64,000 nucleotides of DNA from Gaiella sp038230035 (GTDB lineage Bacteria; Actinomycetota; Thermoleophilia; Gaiellales; Gaiellaceae): contig JBBRNX010000014.1 in the NCBI GenBank assembly GCA_038230035.1, positions 20,239 to 84,238 on the forward strand, written 5' to 3'. Shown here piece after piece: positions 33,451-42,088 of the stretch. A program made the translations under genes and the position numbers. Below the pieces are notes generated by a model. The model had not been told where the DNA came from, ran no database searches, and saw only the letters and a list, made by a program, of their open reading frames with translations. Numbering within the stretch: position 1 is the first letter of the stretch; each line of letters starts with the position of its first letter.

Positions 33451-34301
33451 ATCTTACGACCCAGAACACGGCGATCGTCCTCGACTCGACGAGTGACTGG
33501 CCGGAGGCGCGAGAGCGGTTTCCCAACATGCGGGTCGTCCCGCTCTACGTGCGCTTTGGTGACGAGATGATCCGCGACCATGTCGATCTCTCGCCCCACG
33601 ACTTCTACGAGCGGCTACGCGAAGCACCCGAGTTGCCGACGACCTCGCAGCCGACGCCACAGGATTTCAGCGACGTCTACGACGAGCTCGCAGCGTACGA
33701 GCGGATCTACGTGCTCACCGTCTCGGCGAAGCTCTCCGGCACCTTCCAGTCGGCGTCGCTTGCCGCCGAGGAGCACGGCGACCGGATCCGCGTGATCGAC
33801 ACCGAGACGGCATCGATGGCGATGGCGATGCTCGCTCTCGCGATCCAACGCAGACTGGATCGAGGGACGATGGACGACGAGATCGACGCGCTGATCGAGC
33901 GCTTCCGGCGCGACAACCGCGTCGTTTTCACGGTCGGCACGCTCGAATATCTCGCGAAGGGCGGCCGTATCGGCAAGGCACAGGCGCTCGCGGGGACGAT
34001 CCTCAACGTCAAGCCGATCCTCTCGGTCGAGGACGGCGTAATTGTCCCGATCGCGCGCGTCCGCGGACGCCAGAAGGCACTCCAGGAGTTCGGCCGACTC
34101 TTCACTGAGAAGACGGAGAATCGTGCTGGGCTGCATGTCTCGATTGCCCACGCCGATGCGCCAGAGTGGGTCGACGTCCTCACCGATCTCGTCCAGAAGG
34201 CGCGCCCGCAAGCCGAGGTCGACGTCGTCGCGAACCTCGGCGCCGTGGTCGGCACACATGCGGGGCCCGGTGCGGTCGGCTTCTTCTGGTTCCAGGACTG
34301 A
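33447..34301 (+). CDS. DegV family fatty-acid-binding protein (FakB-like)
   Basis: A 284-residue DegV protein that binds a fatty acid and presents it to FakA. The family pattern is clear: TAIVLDSTSDWPEARERFPN, VPLYVRFGDEMIRDHVDL, LPTTSQPTPQDFSDVY, VLTVSAKLSGTFQSASLAAE, and TLEYLAKGGRIGKAQALAGT, LNVKPILSVEDG, ending in GTHAGPGAVGFFW. The ATG overlaps the preceding regulator. Lipid specificity cannot be inferred. Confidence 0.93.
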   Translation: MNLTTQNTAIVLDSTSDWPEARERFPNMRVVPLYVRFGDEMIRDHVDLSPHDFYERLREAPELPTTSQPTPQDFSDVYDELAAYERIYVLTVSAKLSGTFQSASLAAEEHGDRIRVIDTETASMAMAMLALAIQRRLDRGTMDDEIDALIERFRRDNRVVFTVGTLEYLAKGGRIGKAQALAGTILNVKPILSVEDGVIVPIARVRGRQKALQEFGRLFTEKTENRAGLHVSIAHADAPEWVDVLTDLVQKARPQAEVDVVANLGAVVGTHAGPGAVGFFWFQD

Positions 34302-34351
34302 GGGCAGCGGCCCGAGCTCTTGAGCTGAGACCTTCGGTCGCTGTCTTTCCT

Positions 34352-34376
34352 AGCGTCGGGCCGTAGGGCCGACGCT
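34352..34376 (+). terminator. Hairpin between degV and recG
   Basis: AGCGTCGG / CCGACGCT 8-bp stem with 9-base loop, located just upstream of the recG -10 element. Confidence 0.5.
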
Positions 34377-34381
34377 GGACC

Positions 34382-34387
34382 TATACT
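34382..34387 (+). promoter_or_regulatory. -10 hexamer TATACT before recG
   Basis: TATACT, a strong match to consensus, lies 10 bases before the recG GTG. Confidence 0.55.
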
Positions 34388-34397
34388 CGGTCCCGAG

Positions 34398-36503
34398 GTG
34401 GCGTTGACCGTGTCAGGGATCCGGCTTCCCGCCGGCTTTGCCGGCGTGGACCCACCTGCTGACTGGCCCTCCACGTACTCGACACCTCGCGGCGGGCTGC
34501 TCGAGCAGCCCGTCGAGGTGCTACCCGGTGTTGGGCCGACCGCGACGCGTCGGCTGGCGCGGCTCGGCTTGCTGACGATCGGAGACCTGTTAGCCCACCG
34601 ACCGCGCCGCTACGAGCATCCCGTCCCGGAACGTCGAATCTCGGAGCTTTTCGGCGATGACGAAGCCGTGCTCCAATGTATCGTCGGCAGGGTGTCGGGT
34701 CGCCGGCGCGGCCGTCTTCACATCCTCACCGCGCTCGTTGCCGACGGAACCGGCGAGATTCGCGCGACCTGGTTCAACCAGCCGTGGCTCGAGACCACGT
34801 TGCTCACGGGAACGCCCGTGCGCCTTCGGGGACGACCGAATCGCCATGGTTTCGCAGTCGAGTCGTACGACCTCGGCGACGCGTCGGCCACGGCGGACTT
34901 CGCGCCCGTCTATCCGTCGAGCGAGGAGATGTCGCAAAAGCAGCTGCGCGGTCTCGTCGAGGCGGCTCTGACCTATGTGCGCGCTGCTGGTGATCCGCTC
35001 CCGTTCGGGCTGCGCTGCGCGGAAGGATTCCCGCTCGTGGCCGATGCGCTTGTCGCGCTGCACCGGCCCCGATCACCGGAGGAAGCCGAGGTGGGTCGCC
35101 GCCGCCTGGCGTTCGACGAGCTGCTGACGCTGCAACTCGCGCTCGGTCGCCGCGCCGCTGCGCGTGAGCAGGCGTTCGCCGAACCACTCGCAGCCCCCGG
35201 CGAGCTGCTTGCGAGCTACCGCACCGCGTTGCCCTTCACGCTGACAGCCGCCCAGGAGCGTGCTATCGCCGAGATCAACGCCGACCTCGGCCGCGAGACC
35301 CCGATGCAGCGTCTGCTCCAGGGAGACGTCGGCTCAGGTAAGACCGTCGTTGCGCTGTACGCACTGCTGCGCGCTGTCGAAGCCGGGCACCAGGGAGCGT
35401 TGATGGCGCCGACCGAGACCCTTGCCGAGCAGCACTTCGTCACCATCGAGGGCCTATGCGCCGAGCTCGGGGTGCGCGTCGCTCTCCTGACGAGCTCGCT
35501 GGCTGCGAAGGAGCACGCGCTGGTCCGGCAGCTGATCGAGTCTGGTGACGTACAAATCGCAGTCGGCACACACGCCCTCATCCAGCGTGATGTCGAGTTC
35601 CGCGATCTCGCGGTGGCGGTCGTCGACGAGCAGCATCGTTTCGGCGTCGAGCAGCGCTCAGCGCTAGCCGAGGGCCGCAGCCCGCATGTCCTCCACATGA
35701 CCGCCACGCCGATCCCCCGGACGCTTGCGCTCACTGTGTACGGCGATCTCGCGGTGTCGGAGATCGATGCGCCTCCTGCCGACAGACTGCCGGTCGTCAC
35801 CGCCTGGGTCACCGAGGAGCGCAGCTCGGAGGCCTACGAACGACTGCGTCGTCATCTCGCGGACGGCAGGCAGGCGTATGTGGTGTGCCCCCTCATCGAG
35901 GCGTCTGAGACAACGGTCGCGCGTGCGGCCGAGGAGGAGGCCGACCGACTGCGCACCGGTGAGCTCAAAGGGTTCCGTGTTGGCTGCGTGCACGGCCGCC
36001 TGCGTGCGATCGAGCGTCGTGAAGTGATGGCCCGGTTCAAGGCCGGCGACCTCGACGTTCTGGTTGCGACAACGGTGATCGAGGTCGGTGTCGATGTGCC
36101 GAACGCGACGATCATGATCGTCCAGGAAGCTGATCGCTTCGGCCTCGCTCAGCTCCACCAGTTGCGTGGCCGCGTCGGCCGCGGCGCCGAGCAGTCGTAC
36201 TGCCTGCTCGTCTCGCGCGCGAAAGCGGAGCTGACCGACTCGGCGCTCGAGCGGCTCGAAGCACTTGTCGAGACCACGGACGGATTCGAGCTCGCCGAGC
36301 GCGACCTCGAGATCCGGGGAGAGGGTCACCTGCTCGGCGCACGCCAGTCGGGGCTCACCGATCTCCACTTCGTGAAACTGCGCCAAGACAGAGACTTGCT
36401 CGAGCGTGCTCGCTCGGTGGCGCGGGCTTTCCGCGGGGAGGGCCTCCTCGCCGGAGCCGTCGACAACCTGCTCGGCGAGTCGGCGCACCTCGGACACTCG
36501 TAG
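34398..36503 (+). CDS. recG: ATP-dependent DNA helicase RecG
   Basis: Branch-migration helicase that reverses stalled forks. In 701 residues: an N-terminal helical region ending in LPGVGPTATRRLARLGLLTI, the wedge OB-fold (QCIVGRVSGRRRGRLHILTA), Walker A GDVGSGKT (residues 309-316), the DEQHRFGVEQR Walker B, and motifs TVIEVGVDVPNATIMIVQEA and LHQLRGRVGRG. It ends with the RecG C-terminal pattern GEGHLLGARQSGLTDLHF. The first 35 residues before LLEQPVEVLPGV are not conserved, so initiation could lie slightly downstream. Confidence 0.96.
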   Translation: MALTVSGIRLPAGFAGVDPPADWPSTYSTPRGGLLEQPVEVLPGVGPTATRRLARLGLLTIGDLLAHRPRRYEHPVPERRISELFGDDEAVLQCIVGRVSGRRRGRLHILTALVADGTGEIRATWFNQPWLETTLLTGTPVRLRGRPNRHGFAVESYDLGDASATADFAPVYPSSEEMSQKQLRGLVEAALTYVRAAGDPLPFGLRCAEGFPLVADALVALHRPRSPEEAEVGRRRLAFDELLTLQLALGRRAAAREQAFAEPLAAPGELLASYRTALPFTLTAAQERAIAEINADLGRETPMQRLLQGDVGSGKTVVALYALLRAVEAGHQGALMAPTETLAEQHFVTIEGLCAELGVRVALLTSSLAAKEHALVRQLIESGDVQIAVGTHALIQRDVEFRDLAVAVVDEQHRFGVEQRSALAEGRSPHVLHMTATPIPRTLALTVYGDLAVSEIDAPPADRLPVVTAWVTEERSSEAYERLRRHLADGRQAYVVCPLIEASETTVARAAEEEADRLRTGELKGFRVGCVHGRLRAIERREVMARFKAGDLDVLVATTVIEVGVDVPNATIMIVQEADRFGLAQLHQLRGRVGRGAEQSYCLLVSRAKAELTDSALERLEALVETTDGFELAERDLEIRGEGHLLGARQSGLTDLHFVKLRQDRDLLERARSVARAFRGEGLLAGAVDNLLGESAHLGHS

Positions 36504-36536
36504 GCGCCTTCGCGCCCCGAGCGCGTTCCCGCCAGC

Positions 36537-36565
36537 TTGACACGACGGTCGGCCGCGGACATGGT
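36537..36565 (+). promoter_or_regulatory. Sigma-70-type promoter TTGACA-N17-CATGGT
   Basis: TTGACA (36537-36542) and CATGGT (36560-36565) with a 17-base spacer. This would give the secreted Asp-box protein a leader of roughly 105 bases, unlike the leaderless pattern of housekeeping genes. The leader has the inverted repeat GGCCA/TGGCC near 36609. Confidence 0.5.
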
Positions 36566-36676
36566 TTGCGGGTCCGGCGTTTCACGTCGGTGTCGAGGGG
36601 GAACGAAGGCCAGAGTCCTGTGGCCGTCCGTTGATTCGCGCGTCCCCGTCAGGGGAGTCGCACAAAGGGGGAGATC

Positions 36677-38475
36677 ATGAGATCGAAGAGACTGTCGCTG
36701 CTGTCGTGGTGGGAACAGTCGCGTGCGTCGCAGGAATCGGGGTCGCACTGGCCTCGACACCTGGGGCGGACGTGCGGCTCACCCATGACGACTCGAGCTA
36801 CGTGAGCGCCGATCAGCTCGCGGGCGTCTCGAGCTACACCGACGCCACGCTGGGCGAATGCTCGCGCTCGCGGGGAAGGCAGAACGAGCCAGCGCTTGCG
36901 ATCGACCCGCGCAACGCGCAGGTGATGGTCGGCTCGAGCAACGACTACTGCGCCGTCTACAACAACGGTGACGACGCCGACGGCGCGCCGATCGCGTCCG
37001 GCCCGATCTGGCTCGGCTATTACCGCTCGGAGAACGGCGGCGGGAGCTTCGTGAGCTCGCTCGTGCCCGGCTACCCCGGCGACACATCGACGCTCGGCGC
37101 TCTCTCGGGCATCCGCACCGCGAGCGCGGGCGATCCCGTTCTTGCCTGGGACAACCAGGGCCGCCTGTTCGCCGGCTCGGAGTCGAGCGACGACCCCAAC
37201 GGCACGAAGAAAGGCTTCGGTGACGTCTTCGTCGCGCACTACGTCAACTCGGGCGGGGGCACAGTCAACGACGGCAAGCGCTTCGCCGGCTCGACGATCG
37301 TCGCGAAGGGCGCATCGGCCGCGAACCTCGGCGGTAAGTTCAACGACAAGACGGCGATCGAAGCCGACCGGACGAATACGAGCTGCGCCGGAAACGTCTA
37401 CTTCGCCAACTCGCGCTTCACGGGCAACGGCGGCGTCGGGATCTTCTTCTCGCGCTCGACCGATCACGGCGTGACGTTCTCGCCGCCGGCGAAGCTCTCG
37501 GCGTCGATCCACGATGTGCAGGGGCCGGACATCTCGGTCACGGGCAACGGGCACGTGTACGTCACGTTCCGGCAGTTCTCCTCGCACGGGAACCAGGACG
37601 ACGCGATCATCATCGTGAAGTCGACCGACTGCGGCCGGAGCTTCTCCGCGCCGAAAGCGCTCACGAGCTTCATTCCCTACGAGTACATCGACGCACAGAC
37701 CGGGGGCGGCTCGGCCCGTGACTGCGGCGACGGTGTCGGCACCGCGTGCGATTCGGGTTACACATATCCGCGCAACGGCACGCTGCCCCGCTCGACCGCT
37801 GACCAGGCGGACACGGGTCACGAGTACGTGCATATCGTCTACGAGGCGACGGTCCCCGGCAGCATCGTCTCGACCGGGACGACGTTCGGCTCCGACGACG
37901 TGCAGGGCGAAGGCGGACAGGGCGCGGTCTACTACGCTCGCTACGACGGGGCCGCGGGGACTCTGACGTCACCGGCCCAGGTCGACGTCCAGGGTGCCGG
38001 CCACCAGTTCTTCCCGGACATCTCGGTGTCGGGCGGGACGTTGCACGCGGTCTGGTGGGACAGCCGCAACGACCCGAACTACTCGAAGATGCGGCCGATC
38101 GGCAACGACGCGAGCGGCAACGTCGTACCGAGTGTCGACGCGTTCGGAGCGACTAAGCCGGCGAACGGCTCGTGGAGCACTGGTGCGAGGCTGAGCGACG
38201 TGACGACGAACGCCGACTACGAGCAGTTCGGCGGCAGAACGGTCCCGTTCATGGGCGACTACCTGTGGATCGACTCGCAGGCCGGGCTGACGTTCGCCGT
38301 GTGGACGGACTGGCGCAACACCGTCGGCGGTACCGACCAGCGCGAGACGACGCCAGACGAGACCGGCGCGGACGTGCTCCAGTGCCGGACGCCGAGTGGC
38401 ACGGGCTTCACGGGCGACACGTGCCCGCGAGCCGGTGGGCTCGACCAGAACATCTACGGGGACCTCGCTCCGTAA
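36677..38475 (+). CDS. Secreted sialidase-like Asp-box (BNR) beta-propeller protein, apparent frameshift in signal peptide
   Basis: About 590 mature residues with Asp-box motifs typical of six-bladed propellers: FSRSTDHGVTFSPPAKL and VKSTDCGRSFSAPKAL, plus HAVWWDSRNDPNYSK and FAVWTDWRNTVGG. The ATG at 36677 has a good ribosome binding site (GGGGGAG) and encodes MRSKRLSLLS, a typical basic signal start, but its frame then fails. The hydrophobic core VVGTVACVAGIGVALAS and the rest lie one frame away, open from a TTG at 36631. A one-base indel around 36692-36710 best explains this. Catalytic sialidase residues were not identified, so the substrate is unknown. Confidence 0.75.
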
Positions 38476-38485
38476 CCCCACCCGC

Positions 38486-38523
38486 TTCCGGCGATGATGC
38501 GCCTGTGCGCATCATCGCCGGAA
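38486..38523 (+). promoter_or_regulatory. 17-bp perfect hairpin with the rsmD start codon in its loop
   Basis: Arms TTCCGGCGATGATGCGC (38486-38502) and GCGCATCATCGCCGGAA (38507-38523) are exact inverted repeats separated by CTGT. The rsmD GTG (38505-38507) begins in the loop. It lies 11 bases after the Asp-box gene stop, so it may both terminate that transcript and control rsmD translation. Confidence 0.75.
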
Positions 38524-39038
38524 CGCGGAAAGGCCATGGAATCGCAGCGCCACGCGGGGCTGCCACGCGACCGACGAGCGATCGTGTCCGCGAGGCCATC
38601 TTCAACATCATCGGTCCGGTCGACGACGCGAGCGTTCTCGATCTGTTCGCCGGCTCGGGGGCGATGGGCCTGGAGGCACTCTCCCGGGGCGCGCGTCGGT
38701 GCGTCTTCGTCGAGTCGGCCGGGGAAGCCGTCGGTGTGATCCAGGCGAACCTCCTCAAGCTGGGCCTGACCGGGGCGATCGTCGAGAAGCGCGACGCACT
38801 CGCTGTGCTTCGCGAGACTCGCTCTCGCACTACGACCTACGACCTCGTCTTCTGCGATCCGCCGTACGGAGACTGGCGAACGCTCGAGCCGAGGCTCGCA
38901 GAGCTCCTACCGTCCGTACTTGCCGAAGTTGGAGCCCTCGTCGTGGAGACAGACGGATGTACCGAGCCGCAGCTCCCGCTCGACCTCGTCACGAGCCGCC
39001 GGTACGGTTCGGCTCGCATCAGCGTCTTCTCCCGATGA
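38505..39038 (+). CDS. rsmD: 16S rRNA (guanine(966)-N2)-methyltransferase
   Basis: Methylates G966 of 16S rRNA. The 177-residue protein starts VRIIAGTRKGHGIAAPRGAA, the canonical RsmD N-terminus, followed by TRPTSDRVREAIFNII, the SAM motif VLDLFAGSGAMGLEALSRGA and the catalytic CDPPYGDW. The start codon lies in the loop of a 17-bp hairpin whose 3' arm encodes the conserved IIAG residues. It overlaps coaD by 4 bases; rsmD-coaD pairing is common. Confidence 0.95.
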   Translation: MRIIAGTRKGHGIAAPRGAATRPTSDRVREAIFNIIGPVDDASVLDLFAGSGAMGLEALSRGARRCVFVESAGEAVGVIQANLLKLGLTGAIVEKRDALAVLRETRSRTTTYDLVFCDPPYGDWRTLEPRLAELLPSVLAEVGALVVETDGCTEPQLPLDLVTSRRYGSARISVFSR

Positions 39039-39550
39039 TCACCGCAATCTGCCCAGGGTCGTACGACCCCGTCACAAACGGCCACGTGGACGTGATCGGT
39101 CGCGCGGCGGCGATCTTCGACCGCGTCGTCGTAGGCGTCGTGCGCGATCCGACCCACAAGCAGACGCTCTTCACTATCGAGGAGCGCGTCGTCTTCCTCG
39201 AGCAGGCTCTCGCGCACGTCGAGAACGTCGTCGTCGACGTCTTCTCCGAGCTGGTGGTCGACTTCGCGCGTCGTCACGACGCACGGACGATGGTGAAGGG
39301 CCTGCGCGTCTTTGCCGACTTCGAGTGGGAGGCGCAGATGAACCAGCTCAACCGGCTGCTCGCTCCGGAGATCGAGACGATGTACGTGATGTCGAACCCC
39401 GCCTACAGCTTCGTCTCCTCGAGCGGCGTCAAGGAGATCGCGTCATTCGGTGGGAAAGTCGACGATCTCGTGCCTGAAGCCGTGGCCCGCCGTTTCCGGG
39501 AACTGCACCCGAACGGTCGACCCGGCGCTCCTGTCAGCCCGCAAGAGTAA
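39035..39550 (+). CDS. coaD: Phosphopantetheine adenylyltransferase
   Basis: Makes dephospho-CoA from 4'-phosphopantetheine and ATP. The 171-residue protein begins MITAICPGSYDPVTNGHVDV with the TxGH nucleotidyltransferase motif, and has MVKGLRVFADFEWEAQMNQL and the ISSTxVRE-type motif here reading VSSSGVKEIASFGG. The C-terminus is about ten residues longer than E. coli's. It follows rsmD with ATGA overlap. Confidence 0.96.
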   Translation: MITAICPGSYDPVTNGHVDVIGRAAAIFDRVVVGVVRDPTHKQTLFTIEERVVFLEQALAHVENVVVDVFSELVVDFARRHDARTMVKGLRVFADFEWEAQMNQLNRLLAPEIETMYVMSNPAYSFVSSSGVKEIASFGGKVDDLVPEAVARRFRELHPNGRPGAPVSPQE

Positions 39551-39565
39551 GATGCCGGAGGCTTA

Positions 39566-40075
39566 ATGGACGTCCTGGTACTCATCGACAAGCTCGACGA
39601 TCTCGTGCACAACGCGAAAGCGGTGCCGCTCACCGATCAGGTACGGATCGATCGCGAGGAGATCTACGACATCCTCGATCAGATGCGCGCGACGATCCCG
39701 GAAGAGATCAAGCAGGCGCGCTGGATCGTGAAGGAGCGTCAGGAGATGCTTGCCGAGGCGAAGCGTGAGTGCGACCGGCTGATCGGCGAGTCGCGCGAGC
39801 AGGCGGTGCGCGAGGCGTCGCAGACCGAGATCGTCAAGCTCGCAGAGCGCCAGTCACAGGACATCGTGGACGAGGCGCGTCGCTCGGCTCGCGAGACGCG
39901 GCTCGAGATGGAGGACTGGGCGGACGGCATCCTCTCGACGCTCGAGGTCAATCTCGACAAGTTCCTCGGCGCCGTGAAGCGGGGCCGCGAGCGGTTGCAC
40001 GAGCGCTCGCAAGAGACAGTGGTCGCCGGGATCGGCCCGACCGACCGCGAACTCGACGGCGACTCGTACCTCTAG
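39566..40075 (+). CDS. DivIVA-like coiled-coil protein
   Basis: A 169-residue, mostly helical protein. The N-terminus DVLVLIDKLDDLVHNAKAVP resembles actinobacterial DivIVA/SepIVA relatives found next to coaD. The central region (ERQEMLAEAKRECDRLIGES through ERQSQDIVDEARRSARETRL) is a charged coiled coil, and the end is acidic. GGAGG 5 bases before the ATG and a TAAGAT hexamer at 39548 support the start. A role in cell-envelope growth or division is inferred from relatives; automatic annotation sometimes mislabels such proteins as ATP synthase subunit b because of the coiled coil. Confidence 0.75.
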   Translation: MDVLVLIDKLDDLVHNAKAVPLTDQVRIDREEIYDILDQMRATIPEEIKQARWIVKERQEMLAEAKRECDRLIGESREQAVREASQTEIVKLAERQSQDIVDEARRSARETRLEMEDWADGILSTLEVNLDKFLGAVKRGRERLHERSQETVVAGIGPTDRELDGDSYL

Positions 40076-40103
40076 CCTCTAGCGCCAGTAGTCGGGCTAG
40101 AGG
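40076..40103 (+). terminator. Hairpin after DivIVA-like gene
   Basis: CCTCTAGC / GCTAGAGG 8-bp stem, 12-base loop, immediately following the stop codon. Confidence 0.5.
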
Positions 40104-40122
40104 ACGCGCGCGCCGCCCGTAA

Positions 40123-40459
40123 CTACCCGCCGTCCCACACGATCCACCGCCAGCCGCGGTTGCACAGAGCGTGGTGGCTGTAGCTGAAGGGTCGGTCGAA
40201 GCGTCCTTCCCAATACGCGACACATCGGAATCCAGCCGCAATGCAGCGTGTGCGTTGGAACCAAAACGGGGACAAGAGCTTGCGCTTTACGACCTCCGAT
40301 GTCGCGCAACTCACATCTGGAGACGCGGTGAGGAAGGCGCCGGCGTTGTTAGGCCTCTCGTAGTACCGCGACTCCCGTGCCGAGGCAGCCGGCGCCCACG
40401 CTCAGAGCTAGCCCAGATGCGACCAGCACGAAGGTAAGACTCAAGCGCACGTCCGACAT
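40123..40459 (-). pseudogene. Small secreted Cys-containing protein, frameshifted
   Basis: Two adjacent minus-strand frames join into one plausible secreted protein. The ATG at 40459 starts a signal peptide (SDVRLSLTFVLVASGLALSV, then GAGCLGTG) but this frame stops at 40349. The frame one base over continues RYYERPNNAGAFLTASPDVS, then CATSEVVKRKL, RCIAAGFRCVAYWEG, PFSYSHHALCNRGWRWIVW to a TAG at 40123. The four cysteines and aromatic C-terminus fit a family of small actinobacterial exported proteins. A single indel between about 40365 and 40395 would restore about 110 residues. Real decay or sequence error cannot be told apart here. Confidence 0.55.
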
Positions 40460-40485
40460 GGTATTTGCCCGGCCGGCTCGGTACG

Positions 40486-40521
40486 TCGTGCGGGCGACCC
40501 TATGGGGCGTCGCCCGCACGA
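40486..40521 (-). terminator. Terminator hairpin of the first Ig-repeat gene
   Basis: 13-bp perfect stem TCGTGCGGGCGAC / GTCGCCCGCACGA with a 10-base loop, 12 bases beyond the stop at 40534 on the minus strand. Confidence 0.65.
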
Positions 40522-40533
40522 ACACGACGTCGT

Positions 40534-41997
40534 CTAGCCGGTGGCCGTTCGCACCTGGACGAGCCTGCGCGTGCCGACGCCGGCCAGCGGGTTGTCGCCG
40601 CTGCGACGGGCCCGGACGAAGAACTGCACCGAGAAGCCGTTTCTGAGCGGGAAGTCCGCTCGCGGGAGCACCTGGAAGATCGCGAAGCCGTTCTGTGCTG
40701 TCGCGAGCTCCGGTGGCGTGGAGGTGAGGATGGGGACCGACCGGACGAACACGAGCGCGTCGCGCACGACGTAGCCTCGTGTGTCGACGACGTGGACGGT
40801 GACCACGAGCGGCGTGTTCCGGGCACGGATCGGGTTCGGGCTGAATTTGACGCTGTCGACGATCAGCCTCTGATCGGCGGGCACGCTCGTGACCGGGATC
40901 GAGATCTTCCCGTCCGGCAGCGTGATGGCTCCGGGTGGTAAGGAGCCGCCGCCTCCGCCTCCGCCACCACTCGACTTGACGACGTCGGTCGTCGCCGATT
41001 CGGCCCCAGTTACGCCAGCGCTGTTCGTTGCGGTGACGCGGACCTTCAGCCGCTTCCCGACATCGCTGGCATCGATGGTACGAGCCGGCCCGGTCTCGCC
41101 GCTGATCGGGCTGCAGTTGCTGCTGTTCGTGTCGCAGCGGTACCACTGATCGGCGAACGTGATCGGTGTCTTACCCGTCCACGTTCCGGTGCTCGCGGTC
41201 AGGGTCTGACCCTGCGTCGCGGTACCCGAGATCGTCGGCTTCACCGTGTTGACCGGTGCGCCGGAGCCGCCGCCACCACCGCTACCGGTGATCGTGGCCG
41301 TTGCGTTCGATGTGGAACTCGCGGAGCCGGAGGTGTTCGTAGCCGTGACTCGTACCCGCAGCCGTGAGCCGACGTCGCCGGAGTCCACGGTCCGGGTGTT
41401 TCCCGTCTCGCCGGAGATCGAGTTGCAGTTGCTGCCGCCCGTGTCACAACGCTGCCACTGGTACGTGAACGTCAGCGGTGTGCTGCCGGTCCACGTCCCG
41501 TTACTTACTGTCAGTGTCGAGCCTTGTGTCGCCGAGCCCGAGATCGTCGGCTCAGCGGTATTCACGGGCGGCCCTGACCCGCCCGACGTGACGACGGCCG
41601 TCGCGTTCGACGTCTGGCTTGTCGAGCCACTCGAGTTGGTCGCAGTGACCTTGACCTGAAGGGTAGAGCCGACGTCGCCGCTGTCGACGAGCCGGGTCGC
41701 GTTGGTCTCGCCGGAGATCGAGGCGCAACTCGAACCACCGGCGTTACAACGCTGCCACTGGTACGCGAACGTGATCGGCGTGTCACCCGACCACGAGCCG
41801 GGTGACGCGGTCAGCGTCTGACCCTGGGCTGCGGTCCCCGAGATCGACGGCGGCGAGGTGTTGCTCGGCACAGCTGCGGTCAGGGCTGGCGCGGCCCCGC
41901 TTGCGAGTGCGGTCACCAAGGCGATCAAGCCGAGGATGACAACTGTCAGCGGGTATCTGGCGCGGACGCGGGAAAGTGGGTGTGGTCGATTCATCAT
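40534..41997 (-). CDS. Secreted protein with three Ig-like repeats, paralogue A
   Basis: A 487-residue exported protein. After a signal peptide (YPLTVVILGLIALVTALASG) come three repeats of about 95 residues, each with ISGTAAQGQTLTASPGSWSG, FAYQWQRCNAGGSSCASISG and VKVTATNSSGSTSQTSNATA. Each has a Cys pair spaced 6-7 residues, likely a disulfide. A Gly-rich linker (SSGGGGGGGGS) leads to a C-terminal domain of about 130 residues (LPDGKISIPVTSVPADQRLI, FSVQFFVRARRSGDNPL). No sorting signal or membrane anchor is seen. The ribosome binding site GAGAGGAGT is strong. Probably surface or matrix related; the function is unknown. Confidence 0.85.
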   Translation of the reverse strand: MMNRPHPLSRVRARYPLTVVILGLIALVTALASGAAPALTAAVPSNTSPPSISGTAAQGQTLTASPGSWSGDTPITFAYQWQRCNAGGSSCASISGETNATRLVDSGDVGSTLQVKVTATNSSGSTSQTSNATAVVTSGGSGPPVNTAEPTISGSATQGSTLTVSNGTWTGSTPLTFTYQWQRCDTGGSNCNSISGETGNTRTVDSGDVGSRLRVRVTATNTSGSASSTSNATATITGSGGGGGSGAPVNTVKPTISGTATQGQTLTASTGTWTGKTPITFADQWYRCDTNSSNCSPISGETGPARTIDASDVGKRLKVRVTATNSAGVTGAESATTDVVKSSGGGGGGGGSLPPGAITLPDGKISIPVTSVPADQRLIVDSVKFSPNPIRARNTPLVVTVHVVDTRGYVVRDALVFVRSVPILTSTPPELATAQNGFAIFQVLPRADFPLRNGFSVQFFVRARRSGDNPLAGVGTRRLVQVRTATG

Positions 41998-42042
41998 GGG
42001 TGACTCCTCTCAGCCGTCGATGTGTCCACCGTGCGTTGTAAC

Positions 42043-42076
42043 GGGAGCGCCGGAGGTCGCAGCCTCCGGCGCTCCC
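42043..42076 (-). terminator. Terminator hairpin between the two Ig-repeat genes
   Basis: 14-bp perfect stem GGGAGCGCCGGAGG / CCTCCGGCGCTCCC with a 6-base loop, 13 bases beyond the stop of paralogue B. It should uncouple the two tandem genes. Confidence 0.75.
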
Positions 42077-42088
42077 AGATTTGAGTCG

